The notes: generated from the sequence alone by a model not told the origin. DNA of 35,305 nt from Firmicutes bacterium UBA1739 (GCA_002315385.1 DCHZ01000033.1:1-35305); one strand, 5' to 3'; numbered from the stretch's first letter, positions 1-8,867 are shown. Numbers and translations: made by a program.

Positions 1-118
1 TACACAAAACTTGAAACGGTCTCTTCAGGAACCCGATGACAGGCTGCAAACATGATAATGCCGGCATATTATAAATATTCCTGCGTTAGGAAACCAACAT
101 CCTGTGAAGTGGAACCGG

Positions 119-2206
119 TTATTCTGCGACTGCTTTCCCTTTGACTTTCTTCCAGGCCAGACTGGTTTTCTCAAACAGAGGCTCCAGCGTGCAGAGTAAA
201 GCCGGAAGAATAAACAGACAGATAACAGCTGAGATAACGGCACCTCTTGACAGCATTCTGCACAGATTGCCGACAAGCTCGATTTTTGCAACAAGGCTGA
301 CACCAAAGGTTGCACAGAAAAGAACCAGAGCACTTGTAATTATTGACGGAGCTGAGGTTACCGCCGCTATTTTCGTTGCGACAAACCTGTCTTTTCCGGC
401 CCTCAGTTCATCCCGGAATCTGGTGGTCATCAGAATTGCGTAGTCGACGGTAGCTCCCAGCTGAATACACCCTATGATTGTAGGTGAAATAAACGGTGTG
501 ACACTTCCGGTAAAATACGGAATGCCCTGATTCAGATATATAGCCAGCTCAATACATGAAACCAGAGTAATCGGCACTGAAACAGACTTGAAAGCAATGG
601 CGATTATCAGCAGTATCGCGATTATTGAGATATAGCTTGTGGTCTTAAAGTCCACTGAAGATATTTCAATCATATCCTTTGTGAGGGCGGATTCACCGGT
701 AAGCAAAGCATCCTCATCGTAATCCTTAAGTATTGCCTGTATTTCGGATATCTGGTTATTTACCTCATCGGAGGCATTTTCGTAAGAGGAGTTAATCATC
801 ATCAGCTGGTATCCGTCTTTTTTCAGCATATTCCTTATCCCGTCCGGAATGAAGAAATCGGGAATACCGTTCCCCGTAAGAGTATTATAGGATAATACAG
901 TGCTGACACCGTCGACATCTTTTATCCTGCTTTCAATTTTGTTCATGTCTGTTCGAGTAATAGAATCCTTAAGTACAACAAAATGAGAGGTTGACATATC
1001 ATATTCGGTTTTCAGCTTATTGTTTGCAACAATGGACGGCATATCTTTCGGCAGGGAATCGTCAAGCTTGTAATAGACCTCGGCGTGAGTTCCACCGTAT
1101 ACTGCCGGGATGAACATAATAAGAAATAGAATTACAATTCCACGCCTGTGCTTTATTACAAAATCCGTGACTCTGTTAAATTCCGGCAGAAGTTTTTTGT
1201 GAGAGAATCTGTCAATCATTCTGTCTGAAATAAGAAGCAGGGAAGGAAGAATGAAGATTACCGTGAGTATTCCCAGTATTACTCCTTTAGCCATTACAAT
1301 TCCTATATCCATACCAAGAGAAAGCTGCATAAAGCAGAGTGCAAGGAAGCCGAATACCGTAGTCAGTGAGCTGCCCGCAAGAGAATGGAAGGACGAAACT
1401 ATGGCTGAAGCCATGGCGTCTCTGTTATCTTCAAATTCAGGCTGTTTTCCTTTATATATGTGGTAGAGGAATACGGAATAATCCATTGTTACTCCGAGCT
1501 GAAGAATTGCTGCAATTGCTTTGGTAATATATGATATTTCTCCAAGGAAAACATTGGTGCCCATATTGTAAACCACCGCCAGACCTATGTTGGCGATTAG
1601 AATTACCGGCAGAAAATAGGAGTCCAGCGTCAGCATCATGGCAATCAGTGACAGCAGCAGCGCTACAAGTATGAAAAGCGGTATTTCGCCGTTTACGAGA
1701 TCTCTTGTGTCTTTGATAATAACAGAGAATCCGGCCAGGAAACACTTTTCGTTGCAAAGTGAGCGGATTTCCCGAATGGCATTCATGGTTTCGTCGGAAG
1801 CACCGGCCTTTTCATATTGAATAATCATCATAGTGGAGTCTTCGGAATAGAAAATATCCCTTACCGAGGAGGGAATGAAATCAACGGGAATCTGAATCCC
1901 CACCATGTTGGACACCCAGAGTGCATTGCTGACTCCGGGAACTTTTTTAATTTCGTTAATAAGACTGTTTGAATACGAAGCCGGCATGTCTTCGACAATC
2001 AGCATACTTGTTGCGGCGTCATGAAAAGTATTTTCCAGCAGATGCTCCCCCTGAGTGGATGGCAGTTCATCCGGAAGATATGTAAGAATATCATAGTTTA
2101 TTCTTGTGGCAAAATACCCGATAATTGACGGAATAAGCAGCAGTAATGCTATGAGAACCACAAATTTTGGCTTTCGCGTAAGCTTGTGAGCTAATTTTTC
2201 AATCAA
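119..2206 (-). CDS. MMPL/RND-superfamily membrane transporter
   Basis: This is a large polytopic inner-membrane protein of the MMPL/RND type, which exports lipids or hydrophobic drugs using the proton gradient. It has the family's two-fold layout: one helix near the N-terminus, a roughly 150-residue extracytoplasmic loop, a helix bundle (about residues 175-360), then a second helix, loop and helix bundle (about 365-690). The bundles contain the typical GATVDY/GVTMDY segments. I place the start at TTG 2206 because AGAAGGTG (2213-2220) sits six bases upstream of it. An in-frame ATG at 2242 would add 12 residues but has no Shine-Dalgarno sequence and would run into a 39-bp repeat. The gene lies downstream of the secreted coiled-coil gene on the same strand and is probably co-transcribed with it under the divergent TetR. 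The substrate cannot be told from sequence. Confidence 0.9.
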   Translation of the reverse strand: MIEKLAHKLTRKPKFVVLIALLLLIPSIIGYFATRINYDILTYLPDELPSTQGEHLLENTFHDAATSMLIVEDMPASYSNSLINEIKKVPGVSNALWVSNMVGIQIPVDFIPSSVRDIFYSEDSTMMIIQYEKAGASDETMNAIREIRSLCNEKCFLAGFSVIIKDTRDLVNGEIPLFILVALLLSLIAMMLTLDSYFLPVILIANIGLAVVYNMGTNVFLGEISYITKAIAAILQLGVTMDYSVFLYHIYKGKQPEFEDNRDAMASAIVSSFHSLAGSSLTTVFGFLALCFMQLSLGMDIGIVMAKGVILGILTVIFILPSLLLISDRMIDRFSHKKLLPEFNRVTDFVIKHRRGIVILFLIMFIPAVYGGTHAEVYYKLDDSLPKDMPSIVANNKLKTEYDMSTSHFVVLKDSITRTDMNKIESRIKDVDGVSTVLSYNTLTGNGIPDFFIPDGIRNMLKKDGYQLMMINSSYENASDEVNNQISEIQAILKDYDEDALLTGESALTKDMIEISSVDFKTTSYISIIAILLIIAIAFKSVSVPITLVSCIELAIYLNQGIPYFTGSVTPFISPTIIGCIQLGATVDYAILMTTRFRDELRAGKDRFVATKIAAVTSAPSIITSALVLFCATFGVSLVAKIELVGNLCRMLSRGAVISAVICLFILPALLCTLEPLFEKTSLAWKKVKGKAVAE

Positions 2207-2238
2207 ATTTTTCACCTTCTGTTTATGTGTTATATGTT

Positions 2239-2277
2239 TCATTTACCATTTGAACTAAATGACTGTGAATAGTAACA
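2239..2277. repeat. 39-bp exact repeat, copy 1
   Basis: These 39 bases recur without a mismatch and in the same orientation at 35149-35187, about 33 kb away. Inside is a 7-bp inverted repeat, TCATTTA (2239-2245) and TAAATGA (2256-2262), followed by CTGTGAATAGTAACA. The flanks of the two copies are unrelated. This copy lies just upstream of the ribosome site of the MMPL gene. It could be a dispersed intergenic element or a protein-binding site. No other copy was seen in the window. Confidence 0.85.
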
Positions 2278-2352
2278 CAGTATTGAACTGAGCCTGATAT
2301 CAGTATTGAATCCGGCCTGTTTTATGAAAGCGGAAACCGGGTTAAAGCTGTC

Positions 2353-4806
2353 TTAGAAATTAGTAATCGCTTTCCAGATATCAGAGAACATTTTTCCCGT
2401 TCTTGTGAATATATTTCCTTTGTCCGCAGCAGCTTTTTCTGCGGCTTCTTTTGCAGCGGTATCTTCCGTAATTTCCTGTGTCCTCATTAGAATCTGAATT
2501 GTCTGAGGAGTGTCATTATTTGAAGATGTAAGAGATTCGGTTTCTGCATTCGGATCCATATTCAGAATATTATTCTTTTCTCCGGTGTATTCATTCCATT
2601 TTTTCTCTATGAGGTTGGAGATTTTATCCTTCGCGTTCTTAACTGATGAAACTGAAGATGTGCTGACGGCCGCTTTTCTCAGAACATTTGCAAGAGAAGA
2701 CAGGCTGTTTTTTGCACCGGAATTAAGTGCCGGCTCGGCTTTTTTTGCAAGGTTTTGAAATTTCATTAAAAATGTACTTGTGTCTTCAAGAAGATTTGTC
2801 GTACTGTTTAGCATTGTTCTGGTAGAAGTCAGAGTTGATTTCAGCTCGGGTACGTTATCTTTCCAGATATCATACAATCCGTCGGCATCATCTATGAGCT
2901 GATTAATTGTTGTTATCATAGTCCCGGAAACGGAGAGCGTATCCGACATATCAACAGCGGTATCTCCCAAAACTCCGGTTAAATCAGTCAGATCTTCGGT
3001 AAGCCCGTCACTGCCCATTGTGTCGCAGAGAGAAGCCAGATTGTTTAATAACCCGTTCTGTGTCATTTCATAAAGCTTAAGTGAATTATCTGCGGCTTTT
3101 TTTGCGGCCGCTGTATCGCCGGTGCTGTTATAAGTGTTTAAAAATGAGGATGCCCACATAAAGTTCTTAAAATTCATCGTCGAACCGCCCGTGGCTGTGT
3201 TGTACACTGTTATTAGCTGAACTGCTGTTGTATAGTTGCTGATTAATTGCTTCGCCGAAGCGACATCTCCGGCTGCGATATACTGCTCAGCCATTTGCTG
3301 AACCTGTTCTTCCGTCAGAGATGAAAGGCTCACGAGTGATTGGGCGGTAGCCCTTGCAGTGGAAGCGTCAAGACCTTTTTCCATAATCAGTACAGCGGTA
3401 ATAAAATCTTCCTGCGAAAGGGAAGCTCCACTGCCGGCAGTACGATAGGCATTTTCCAGTGTATTGAAATTTTCCTGTATCTGGGAAATTGTCTGTCCCT
3501 GAATTGTGACCTCTTTTCCGCCTACGCCGATTTGAAGTGCGGCAAGGTCGTCGGTGCTTATATTTAGATTGCTTTTAAGTCTGTCAAGATCTTTCCCCAG
3601 GGAACGAAGGCTTTTCTGAAGATTCCCGGATTTTTTACCTGTCCCGGTAATTGCTTCCAGGTTGTCCATATCCTTTTCGATGGCGGAAAGATTTTTTTTG
3701 ATACTGCTAAGGTTTTTCTGAAGACTTTCTGTCGAGGATTTTACATTTCCAAGAGATTCGTCAACTCTGTCAATTACTGTATCTGCTGTATCAATATGTG
3801 AATTGTAACCTTCAAGGGATTGTTTAAAGCTTTCGAGAGATTCAAGTGCCTTATCTCCGCTGTTATATATTTCATTGGCTCCATCGGAAATAATCTGCAA
3901 TGAACCGTTAAGCTCATCAAGTCCCGCTGCGGCGGAATTCAGACTGCCGGTCATGGCGGAAATAGAATCCAGAAGTGTGTCAATGCTGCCGCTTATTTCA
4001 TGATATGAGTCCTCCAGCTCCTGTTTATCAGCTTTTAAATCTGAAAGCATTCCCAGCTGAGCAAGCTTCGCGGGAGCCATGAGGAAGGTAAGACCGGAAA
4101 ACGTAAAGCTGTCAGCTCCTACGCTGATGGTAAAATGCTGTTCCTCTCCCGGCAGAACTGCAAAAAGCACGGCTCTGATGTTGCCGAGGAGCTGTATCTG
4201 ACCACCTTCGGCTTTAAGTGAAAGGATGTCGTCCTGATTGAAAGCTGTCATAATTTCCAGAGTGTAGTTATTTCTGGAGTATTCACCGGCGTTGAAATTC
4301 GGAATAATGTCAAGATTAATATCTACAACTCCGGTTTTTCCGGGCAGCTCCTGAGCTTCGGTGGGAACACCGTTTAACTCATAGGAAACCGAAACAGACC
4401 AGGGAAGAGAATTAAACGGCTCTGTTGTTTTTCCCTCAAAATAAAAATGCTTTGGGGGATTGTTTTTGTCAAAATTAAAAACTGTTTTTCCGTTCACTGT
4501 TTCGGGAACTGTATCGTCTGTGAGATTGATAATTTCGTCGTATGTTCCGTAATCCGTTATTGTGGAAAACCCGTTAAGTGTATAGCTTTTTACAACACTT
4601 CCCTGTGTAATATTGCCATAATAATCCAGGGTTGCATAGTATGCCTCGTCATAGGTGGGCTTAACTCCGGTTCCTATGTTTGCGGCAAAGGAAACCGGCG
4701 TATATGCCGCAGCAATAAACAAAGACAGACTTAATATACCTGCTTTTTTCAGATGCTTATTAGTTTTTGTTCCATCTCTTTTTTTTCTCGAATCAAATAA
4801 TTTCAT
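2353..4806 (-). CDS. Secreted coiled-coil protein paired with the MMPL transporter
   Basis: This 817-residue protein has a charged N-terminus, a hydrophobic core (about residues 22-38) and a plausible signal-peptidase site after SFA (39-41), so it should be exported. The mature part begins with a beta-rich region (about 45-250). Long heptad-like Ser/Leu/Asp-rich stretches follow (about 250-420 and 610-760), resembling the extracytoplasmic part of YhgE/Pip-type proteins, but no C-terminal membrane domain is visible. The tail is charged and ends in a short amphipathic segment. AAAGGAGG (4817-4824) precedes the ATG. The gene is upstream of, and co-directional with, the MMPL transporter and divergent from TetR. 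I infer an accessory or periplasm-spanning partner of the transporter; the family is not firmly recognised. Confidence 0.8.
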   Translation of the reverse strand: MKLFDSRKKRDGTKTNKHLKKAGILSLSLFIAAAYTPVSFAANIGTGVKPTYDEAYYATLDYYGNITQGSVVKSYTLNGFSTITDYGTYDEIINLTDDTVPETVNGKTVFNFDKNNPPKHFYFEGKTTEPFNSLPWSVSVSYELNGVPTEAQELPGKTGVVDINLDIIPNFNAGEYSRNNYTLEIMTAFNQDDILSLKAEGGQIQLLGNIRAVLFAVLPGEEQHFTISVGADSFTFSGLTFLMAPAKLAQLGMLSDLKADKQELEDSYHEISGSIDTLLDSISAMTGSLNSAAAGLDELNGSLQIISDGANEIYNSGDKALESLESFKQSLEGYNSHIDTADTVIDRVDESLGNVKSSTESLQKNLSSIKKNLSAIEKDMDNLEAITGTGKKSGNLQKSLRSLGKDLDRLKSNLNISTDDLAALQIGVGGKEVTIQGQTISQIQENFNTLENAYRTAGSGASLSQEDFITAVLIMEKGLDASTARATAQSLVSLSSLTEEQVQQMAEQYIAAGDVASAKQLISNYTTAVQLITVYNTATGGSTMNFKNFMWASSFLNTYNSTGDTAAAKKAADNSLKLYEMTQNGLLNNLASLCDTMGSDGLTEDLTDLTGVLGDTAVDMSDTLSVSGTMITTINQLIDDADGLYDIWKDNVPELKSTLTSTRTMLNSTTNLLEDTSTFLMKFQNLAKKAEPALNSGAKNSLSSLANVLRKAAVSTSSVSSVKNAKDKISNLIEKKWNEYTGEKNNILNMDPNAETESLTSSNNDTPQTIQILMRTQEITEDTAAKEAAEKAAADKGNIFTRTGKMFSDIWKAITNF

Positions 4807-4862
4807 ATAGAGATGTCCTCCTTTCCGGTAATAATTGTTTAATCAGTAATTCGTTTAACACC

Positions 4863-4890
4863 ATTATACAACCGCATTAAAGAATTGCAA
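4863..4890 (-). promoter_or_regulatory. Promoter of the coiled-coil/MMPL operon
   Basis: On the minus strand TTGCAA (4885-4890) is followed after 16 bases by a perfect TATAAT (4863-4868), about 60 bases upstream of the coding start. It faces away from the tetR promoter. Confidence 0.6.
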
Positions 4891-4898
4891 TAGTTTTT

Positions 4899-4945
4899 CA
4901 ACAATGTGTTGATTAATTAACATTATGTCATATTAATTAACTCAA
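4899..4945. promoter_or_regulatory. Putative TetR operator region between divergent promoters
   Basis: Two symmetrical elements lie between the divergent promoters. One is CAACA-ATG-TGTTG (4899-4911). The other pairs TTGATTAATTAA (4909-4920) with TTAATTAACTCAA (4933-4945), which is an inverted repeat with one extra base in the right arm. TetR-family regulators usually bind such sites beside their own gene, so this is the likely operator. Binding is inferred, not shown. Confidence 0.5.
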
Positions 4946-4972
4946 TGTCTATTAATTATTATTATAATAATA

Positions 4973-5001
4973 TTGATTTTGCTGATTATTGTATGTAAAA
5001 T
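4973..5001 (+). promoter_or_regulatory. Promoter of the tetR gene
   Basis: TTGATT (4973-4978), a 17-base spacer and TAAAAT (4996-5001) give a good SigA-type promoter. The start point would fall only a few bases before GGAGGTGA (5012-5019), so the leader is very short. Confidence 0.6.
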
Positions 5002-5025
5002 ATGAACAGGTGGAGGTGAATCAGA

Positions 5026-5616
5026 ATGCTGTCTATTACAAAGTCGGAAGATAAACGGGCTAAAAGATCAAAAAGACTGTTGAAACAGGGTCTTTCGGAG
5101 CTGCTCAAGGTAAAAAGCTTTTCAGATATTTCCGTAAAGGACATTACCGAGAAAATGGATATGAACAGGGGGACTTTTTATCTGCATTATAAGAATACTC
5201 ACGATCTTCTGGTAAGTCTGGAAATGGAAATGTTTGAAGATGCCCAGGCTATGATTGATGAATACCTTCCGAAAATCGACGGTTTTTCTGTACAGCCGGT
5301 ATTCGAACCGGTGTTAGATTATATTATTGAACACAAGGAAGTATGCAGAACTCTGTTTAACGATAACTATGCGGGAATGTTTGTTGACAGGCTCTACAGG
5401 CTGATATACGAAAACGGCTCATACATTGTTAAAGACAGATTTGTCAGTGCATCCGAAAGCGAAATAGGTTTCGTGATGAGCTTTATTATTTACGGACTGA
5501 TAGGACTGATAAAAAACTGGTTTAACAGTATGGACAGGGTTACAAAGCAGGAGTTATTATCGGCGGCGGACAGGCTTGTGGACGGAGCATGTAAAAAACT
5601 GTTTGAAGTTGAATAA
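5026..5616 (+). CDS. TetR/AcrR-family transcriptional regulator
   Basis: This 196-residue protein has a classic TetR N-terminal helix-turn-helix (about residues 10-60). The recognition-helix segment ISVKDITEKMDMNRGTFYLHY is close to the family consensus. The rest is an all-helical ligand/dimer domain like the C-terminal domain found in many Firmicute TetR proteins (NDNYAGMF, then an FIIYGLIGLIKNW helix). GGAGGTGA precedes the ATG by six bases. It is transcribed divergently from the coiled-coil/MMPL genes, so I infer that it represses that efflux module, and perhaps itself, until a ligand binds. Confidence 0.93.
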   Translation: MLSITKSEDKRAKRSKRLLKQGLSELLKVKSFSDISVKDITEKMDMNRGTFYLHYKNTHDLLVSLEMEMFEDAQAMIDEYLPKIDGFSVQPVFEPVLDYIIEHKEVCRTLFNDNYAGMFVDRLYRLIYENGSYIVKDRFVSASESEIGFVMSFIIYGLIGLIKNWFNSMDRVTKQELLSAADRLVDGACKKLFEVE

Positions 5617-5639
5617 AGTGAAATAAACTGCTATTATCG

Positions 5640-5664
5640 CCCGCCGGAAAAATGTTTCGGTGGG
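5640..5664 (+). terminator. Probable terminator after tetR
   Basis: CCCGCCG (5640-5646) pairs with CGGTGGG (5658-5664), with one G-T pair and an 11-base loop. TATTATTTAT follows. The downstream U-tract is weak, so the terminator is probable rather than certain. Confidence 0.5.
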
Positions 5665-5709
5665 TATTATTTATAGGATAATTATTTAATCCGAAGGGAG
5701 AACAAAGTA

Positions 5710-7290
5710 ATGCGGCAATTCAGTCTGACAAACGAAAACATTGTAGAAATTATTGATATTGTGAAAGAACATATTTCCGAAAGTAAGCTGCAGAAGGAGA
5801 ATAAAATTCAGTTGGCAATTTATTTTGAAGAAATGCTGATAATATATAAAAACCGGTTTGGCGAAAACTGTAATGTCAGGCTGGAAGTAACCCGACGTTT
5901 TCGCAGAACCGGGATAAAGTGTTCGATTGAAGGACCGGCATTTAATCCTCTTGAAATGAAAGATGAAGATGATTCAAATATTCTGAAAAGAATGCTGTCA
6001 CTAAGCGGAATGGCGCCGTCCTGGGATTATTCAAACGGAGAGAACATATTAGAGATACTATTAAAAAAGAAATCAGTCAGCCAGCCGGCAGCTATAGGCA
6101 TAGCTATTGCCGCAGCGGTGGTTTCGGGAGTGCTGGTCAGATTCTTTCCCGCTTCAGCAAGGCAGTATCTGTCGGAAAATGTAATATCTCCGGTCAACGA
6201 TGCCTTTTTAGGATTAATAGTGGCTTTCGCTATTCCCATGATTTTTTTCTCGGTGCTGGGAGGCCTGTGCGGCATAGGTGACAGGAATACTTTTAATCGT
6301 ATAGGTAAATCTTTACTATGGCGTTATGTATATATGACGGTTATACTTACGATTTTTGCGGGAATACTGATATTTCCTTTCTTTTCATTTAACAGCGTCG
6401 GTGAAGCGGCACAGAGCGGAGACTTTTTCTCGGGAGTCCTGCTTCTTGTTCTGGGTATCGTTCCCGGCAATATTATTGAGGCTTTTATACAGGGGAATAC
6501 GATTCAGATAATATTCATTGCAGTTGTAATCGGCATTGTTCTGATTACCTTAGGTAGCCGAGGCAATAAAGTTGTAGGATTAATCATGCAGATGAATGAT
6601 TTGTTTTATTCTATCATGGATATAATTAATTCGATCATTCCGGTATATATTTTTATCTGTCTTTTTAATATGCTTATCGGTGATAAACTCGAGGGCATTG
6701 TGGATGCACTCAAGATGGTGCTGCTCGGTTCGCTTTTATTTGTACCGATAGTAATACTTTATACTATACTGGTCAGAATAAGAACAGGAATTCCGCTGAA
6801 AACTATAATAAAAAACCTGATGCCGGGATGCTTTATAACCCTGACAACGGCATCCTCCGCGGCAGCGCTGACGACATGTAAGGAGAACTGTATAAACGGT
6901 TTTAATGTGGACAAAAAATTTGTCGGGTTTGCATTACCTCTGGGGCAGTCTTTGTATAATCTGAATTACAGTATATTGTATTTCTGCCTTCTTATGGGTA
7001 TGACCGAAATATATAATTATTCGGTTTCTCCGATATGGATAGTGAGTGCTGTTATTGTCTGTATTTTAACAGGAATGGCTACACCGCCGGTTCCGGGGGG
7101 AGCAATGTCATGCATAGCGATGCTGTTTACTCAGATGGGAATCCCGGGTGATGCAATGGCAATGGCAATGCCTATAGCAATGATTCTTGACTTCCCGACC
7201 GGGGGAATTAAAATGTTTGCAATCCAGTCAGAGATTGTAATAATGGCAAAAAAAATGAATTTAATCGGATCGAAAAAACAGAATTCTTAA
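5710..7290 (+). CDS. Sodium:dicarboxylate symporter (SDF family) with extra N-terminal domain
   Basis: Residues from about 125 onward form a secondary transporter of the glutamate/dicarboxylate:cation (GltP/DctA) family, with eight-helix character. The HP1-type serine-rich loop TTASSAAALTTCKEN is at about 377-391, and an HP2-like segment follows TGMATPPVPGGA. The family's usual motif near the last helix (D-x-x-R-T-x-x-N-V-x-x-D) is poorly kept: here it reads LDFPTGGIKMFAIQSE. The substrate may therefore be unusual. The first 120 residues are soluble and not part of standard symporters. They contain IQLAIYFEEMLIIYKNRFGE, which reminds me of the N-box helix of GHKL/anti-sigma ATPases, though no ATP-binding G-boxes are visible. 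AAGGGAG precedes the ATG. The gene stands alone between hairpins. Confidence 0.85.
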   Translation: MRQFSLTNENIVEIIDIVKEHISESKLQKENKIQLAIYFEEMLIIYKNRFGENCNVRLEVTRRFRRTGIKCSIEGPAFNPLEMKDEDDSNILKRMLSLSGMAPSWDYSNGENILEILLKKKSVSQPAAIGIAIAAAVVSGVLVRFFPASARQYLSENVISPVNDAFLGLIVAFAIPMIFFSVLGGLCGIGDRNTFNRIGKSLLWRYVYMTVILTIFAGILIFPFFSFNSVGEAAQSGDFFSGVLLLVLGIVPGNIIEAFIQGNTIQIIFIAVVIGIVLITLGSRGNKVVGLIMQMNDLFYSIMDIINSIIPVYIFICLFNMLIGDKLEGIVDALKMVLLGSLLFVPIVILYTILVRIRTGIPLKTIIKNLMPGCFITLTTASSAAALTTCKENCINGFNVDKKFVGFALPLGQSLYNLNYSILYFCLLMGMTEIYNYSVSPIWIVSAVIVCILTGMATPPVPGGAMSCIAMLFTQMGIPGDAMAMAMPIAMILDFPTGGIKMFAIQSEIVIMAKKMNLIGSKKQNS

Positions 7291-7312
7291 TATTTAAAAA
7301 CAAAAGATATCA

Positions 7313-7335
7313 ATACTGTTATTTTTTTACAGTAT
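7313..7335 (+). terminator. Hairpin downstream of the symporter gene
   Basis: ATACTGT (7313-7319) and ACAGTAT (7329-7335) form a perfect 7-bp stem, but the T-run lies in the loop rather than after it. It may be the first part of a tandem termination region with the stronger hairpin at 7356-7391. Confidence 0.35.
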
Positions 7336-7355
7336 GTGAAATGATACATAAAATA

Positions 7356-7391
7356 TGCTGAGCATCGGATAAAGGATGCTTGGCATTTTTT
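7356..7391 (+). terminator. Rho-independent terminator of the symporter gene
   Basis: TGCTGAGCATC (7356-7366) pairs with GATGCTTGGCA (7375-7385) over 11 bp, including two G-U pairs, with an 8-base loop. Six T residues follow (7386-7391). Confidence 0.8.
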
Positions 7392-7493
7392 AGTATAATT
7401 ATTATTTGTATGCTGAAAACTAAAGATGGAGATTAGGATAATCATTGCACCTGCATATAATTTAAATAAAAACTATTGTTTTATTTTCGGATT

Positions 7494-7502
7494 TGGTATA
7501 AT
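7494..7502 (+). promoter_or_regulatory. Extended -10 promoter of the redox operon
   Basis: TGGTATAAT gives a consensus TATAAT (7497-7502) with the upstream TG of an extended -10. The -35 is weak: TTGTTT at 7476-7481 leaves only 15 bases. It lies about 75 bases before the polyferredoxin start. Confidence 0.55.
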
Positions 7503-7577
7503 ACAGTAAATAGTAAATCGTAGTATTAATATGATTAACTGTAACAAAACCTTGAGATGCAGGAAGGAGGGGTATAT

Positions 7578-8867
7578 TTGAACAGTTCAAAGGAAATACT
7601 TATTGAAAAAATTATTTCATATCTTCCGGGCGGAGACTGCGGAGGACACGGAGGCTGCGGTAAAAAAACCTGCAGAGAGTGCGCCGAATCCGTCATTGAG
7701 GGAAAAGAGGTTAACCTTTGTCCGGCATGCAGCCGGGAACAGGTGGACTCAATAGCGGAAGCATTGGGAAGAGAGACGGTAAAAGTAATAAAGAAAGTTG
7801 CTTTTGTAGCCTGCAGCGGAAAACCTTTTACGGAAAATCGTATTTCGGGAGCAGCTTCATGTATTGAGGCAAAGGAAAGAAGGCAAAAACCAGGAGGCTG
7901 CAAAAACGGCTGCATAGGTCTGGGAAGCTGTATAGAAGTATGCAGATTCGGTGCAATGAGCCTGAAAGAGCAGAAAATAATTATTGACAGGGATAAGTGT
8001 AACGGCTGCGGTGCGTGTGCCGATGAAGACGTTTGTATTCAGAAAATTATAAGAATAATTCCGGCGGAAGCAACGAATTTTATTCCATGCTCTTCAGCCG
8101 AAGAGGATGAAGATATTGTCAGAGATAACTGCGGGTTCGGATGTATTGCCTGCGGTGAGTGCGAGAGAGCCTGCCCCACGGGAAGTATTTCGATAATAAA
8201 CAATCATGCGGTGATTGATTATTCGAAATGCTCCGGATGCAATGCCTGTGTAACAAAATGTAAAAAGAAGATTATTGTGGATCTGATTCATGATGTAACA
8301 AAGCTTAAGGAAAAAGTGGCGTTTGTTGCCTGCAGAGGAGGTTATAAATCCGGAGAACTGATGAAAAAAGCCGGATTTGAGAGCTGTAAAGAAGCAATGC
8401 TTTATTCGAATCCCGGGGACAATAGTCTCTGTACAACAGGATGTATAGGTCTCGGAGACTGCACAAAGGTATGCAGGTATGATGCTGTCAGCATGGTAAA
8501 CGGAACCGCAAAGGTTGATACAGATAAATGTGTGGGATGCAAGGACTGTGTATATACGTGTTCGAGAAAGCTGATAAAAATTGTTCCGTATAAAGGTGCG
8601 AGAATGATACCGTGTTCTTCGGTAGCTGACTATAAAGAAAAAGCTGAAATCTGTGCCGTAGGGTGTGCGGGCTGCGGCGACTGCGAGGAAAACTGTCCGA
8701 ACGATGCAATATATATGGAAGGCAGACATTGTGTGGTTGATCCTGATACATGTGAAAACTGTCATGCCTGTGAATATATATGTTCAAGAGGAGTTATAGA
8801 AGACCGGACTGTTCCGGAATACAACTATCTTCAGAGAGCTGTTTTGAAATTAAGTGAAGGAGACTGA
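7578..8867 (+). CDS. Soluble RnfB-like polyferredoxin with duplicated module
   Basis: This protein has about 429 residues and more than 40 cysteines. It starts at TTG 7578: AGGAAGGAGG (7561-7570) lies seven bases upstream, and it would itself be coding if the ATG at 7557 were used. An N-terminal Fe-S domain of RnfB type (LPGGDCGGHGGCGKKTC...LCPAC) is followed by two tandem copies of the RnfB C-terminal module, roughly residues 70-235 and 240-415. Each copy runs VAFVAC, GC-IGLG-C--VCR, KC-GC--C, IPCSS, GC-CG-CE--CP, then C--C-AC---C, so several [4Fe-4S] clusters per copy are expected. The membrane helix that begins true RnfB is absent, so it should be cytoplasmic. It is the first gene of an operon with NifJ (5-base gap) and NfnAB, which implies an electron hub between them (inference). 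Confidence 0.85.
   Translation: MNSSKEILIEKIISYLPGGDCGGHGGCGKKTCRECAESVIEGKEVNLCPACSREQVDSIAEALGRETVKVIKKVAFVACSGKPFTENRISGAASCIEAKERRQKPGGCKNGCIGLGSCIEVCRFGAMSLKEQKIIIDRDKCNGCGACADEDVCIQKIIRIIPAEATNFIPCSSAEEDEDIVRDNCGFGCIACGECERACPTGSISIINNHAVIDYSKCSGCNACVTKCKKKIIVDLIHDVTKLKEKVAFVACRGGYKSGELMKKAGFESCKEAMLYSNPGDNSLCTTGCIGLGDCTKVCRYDAVSMVNGTAKVDTDKCVGCKDCVYTCSRKLIKIVPYKGARMIPCSSVADYKEKAEICAVGCAGCGDCEENCPNDAIYMEGRHCVVDPDTCENCHACEYICSRGVIEDRTVPEYNYLQRAVLKLSEGD

Noticed and set aside
1..118. Terminator of the MMPL gene near the left edge
   Set aside because: Only a short palindrome (ATGCCGGCAT, 58-67) and weak stems without a T-run are present.
8094..8765. 223-codon open frame on the minus strand inside the polyferredoxin gene
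   Set aside because: It is the mirror of a Cys-rich coding frame, has no ribosome site and no recognisable domain, while the plus-strand frame is a clear RnfB-like protein.
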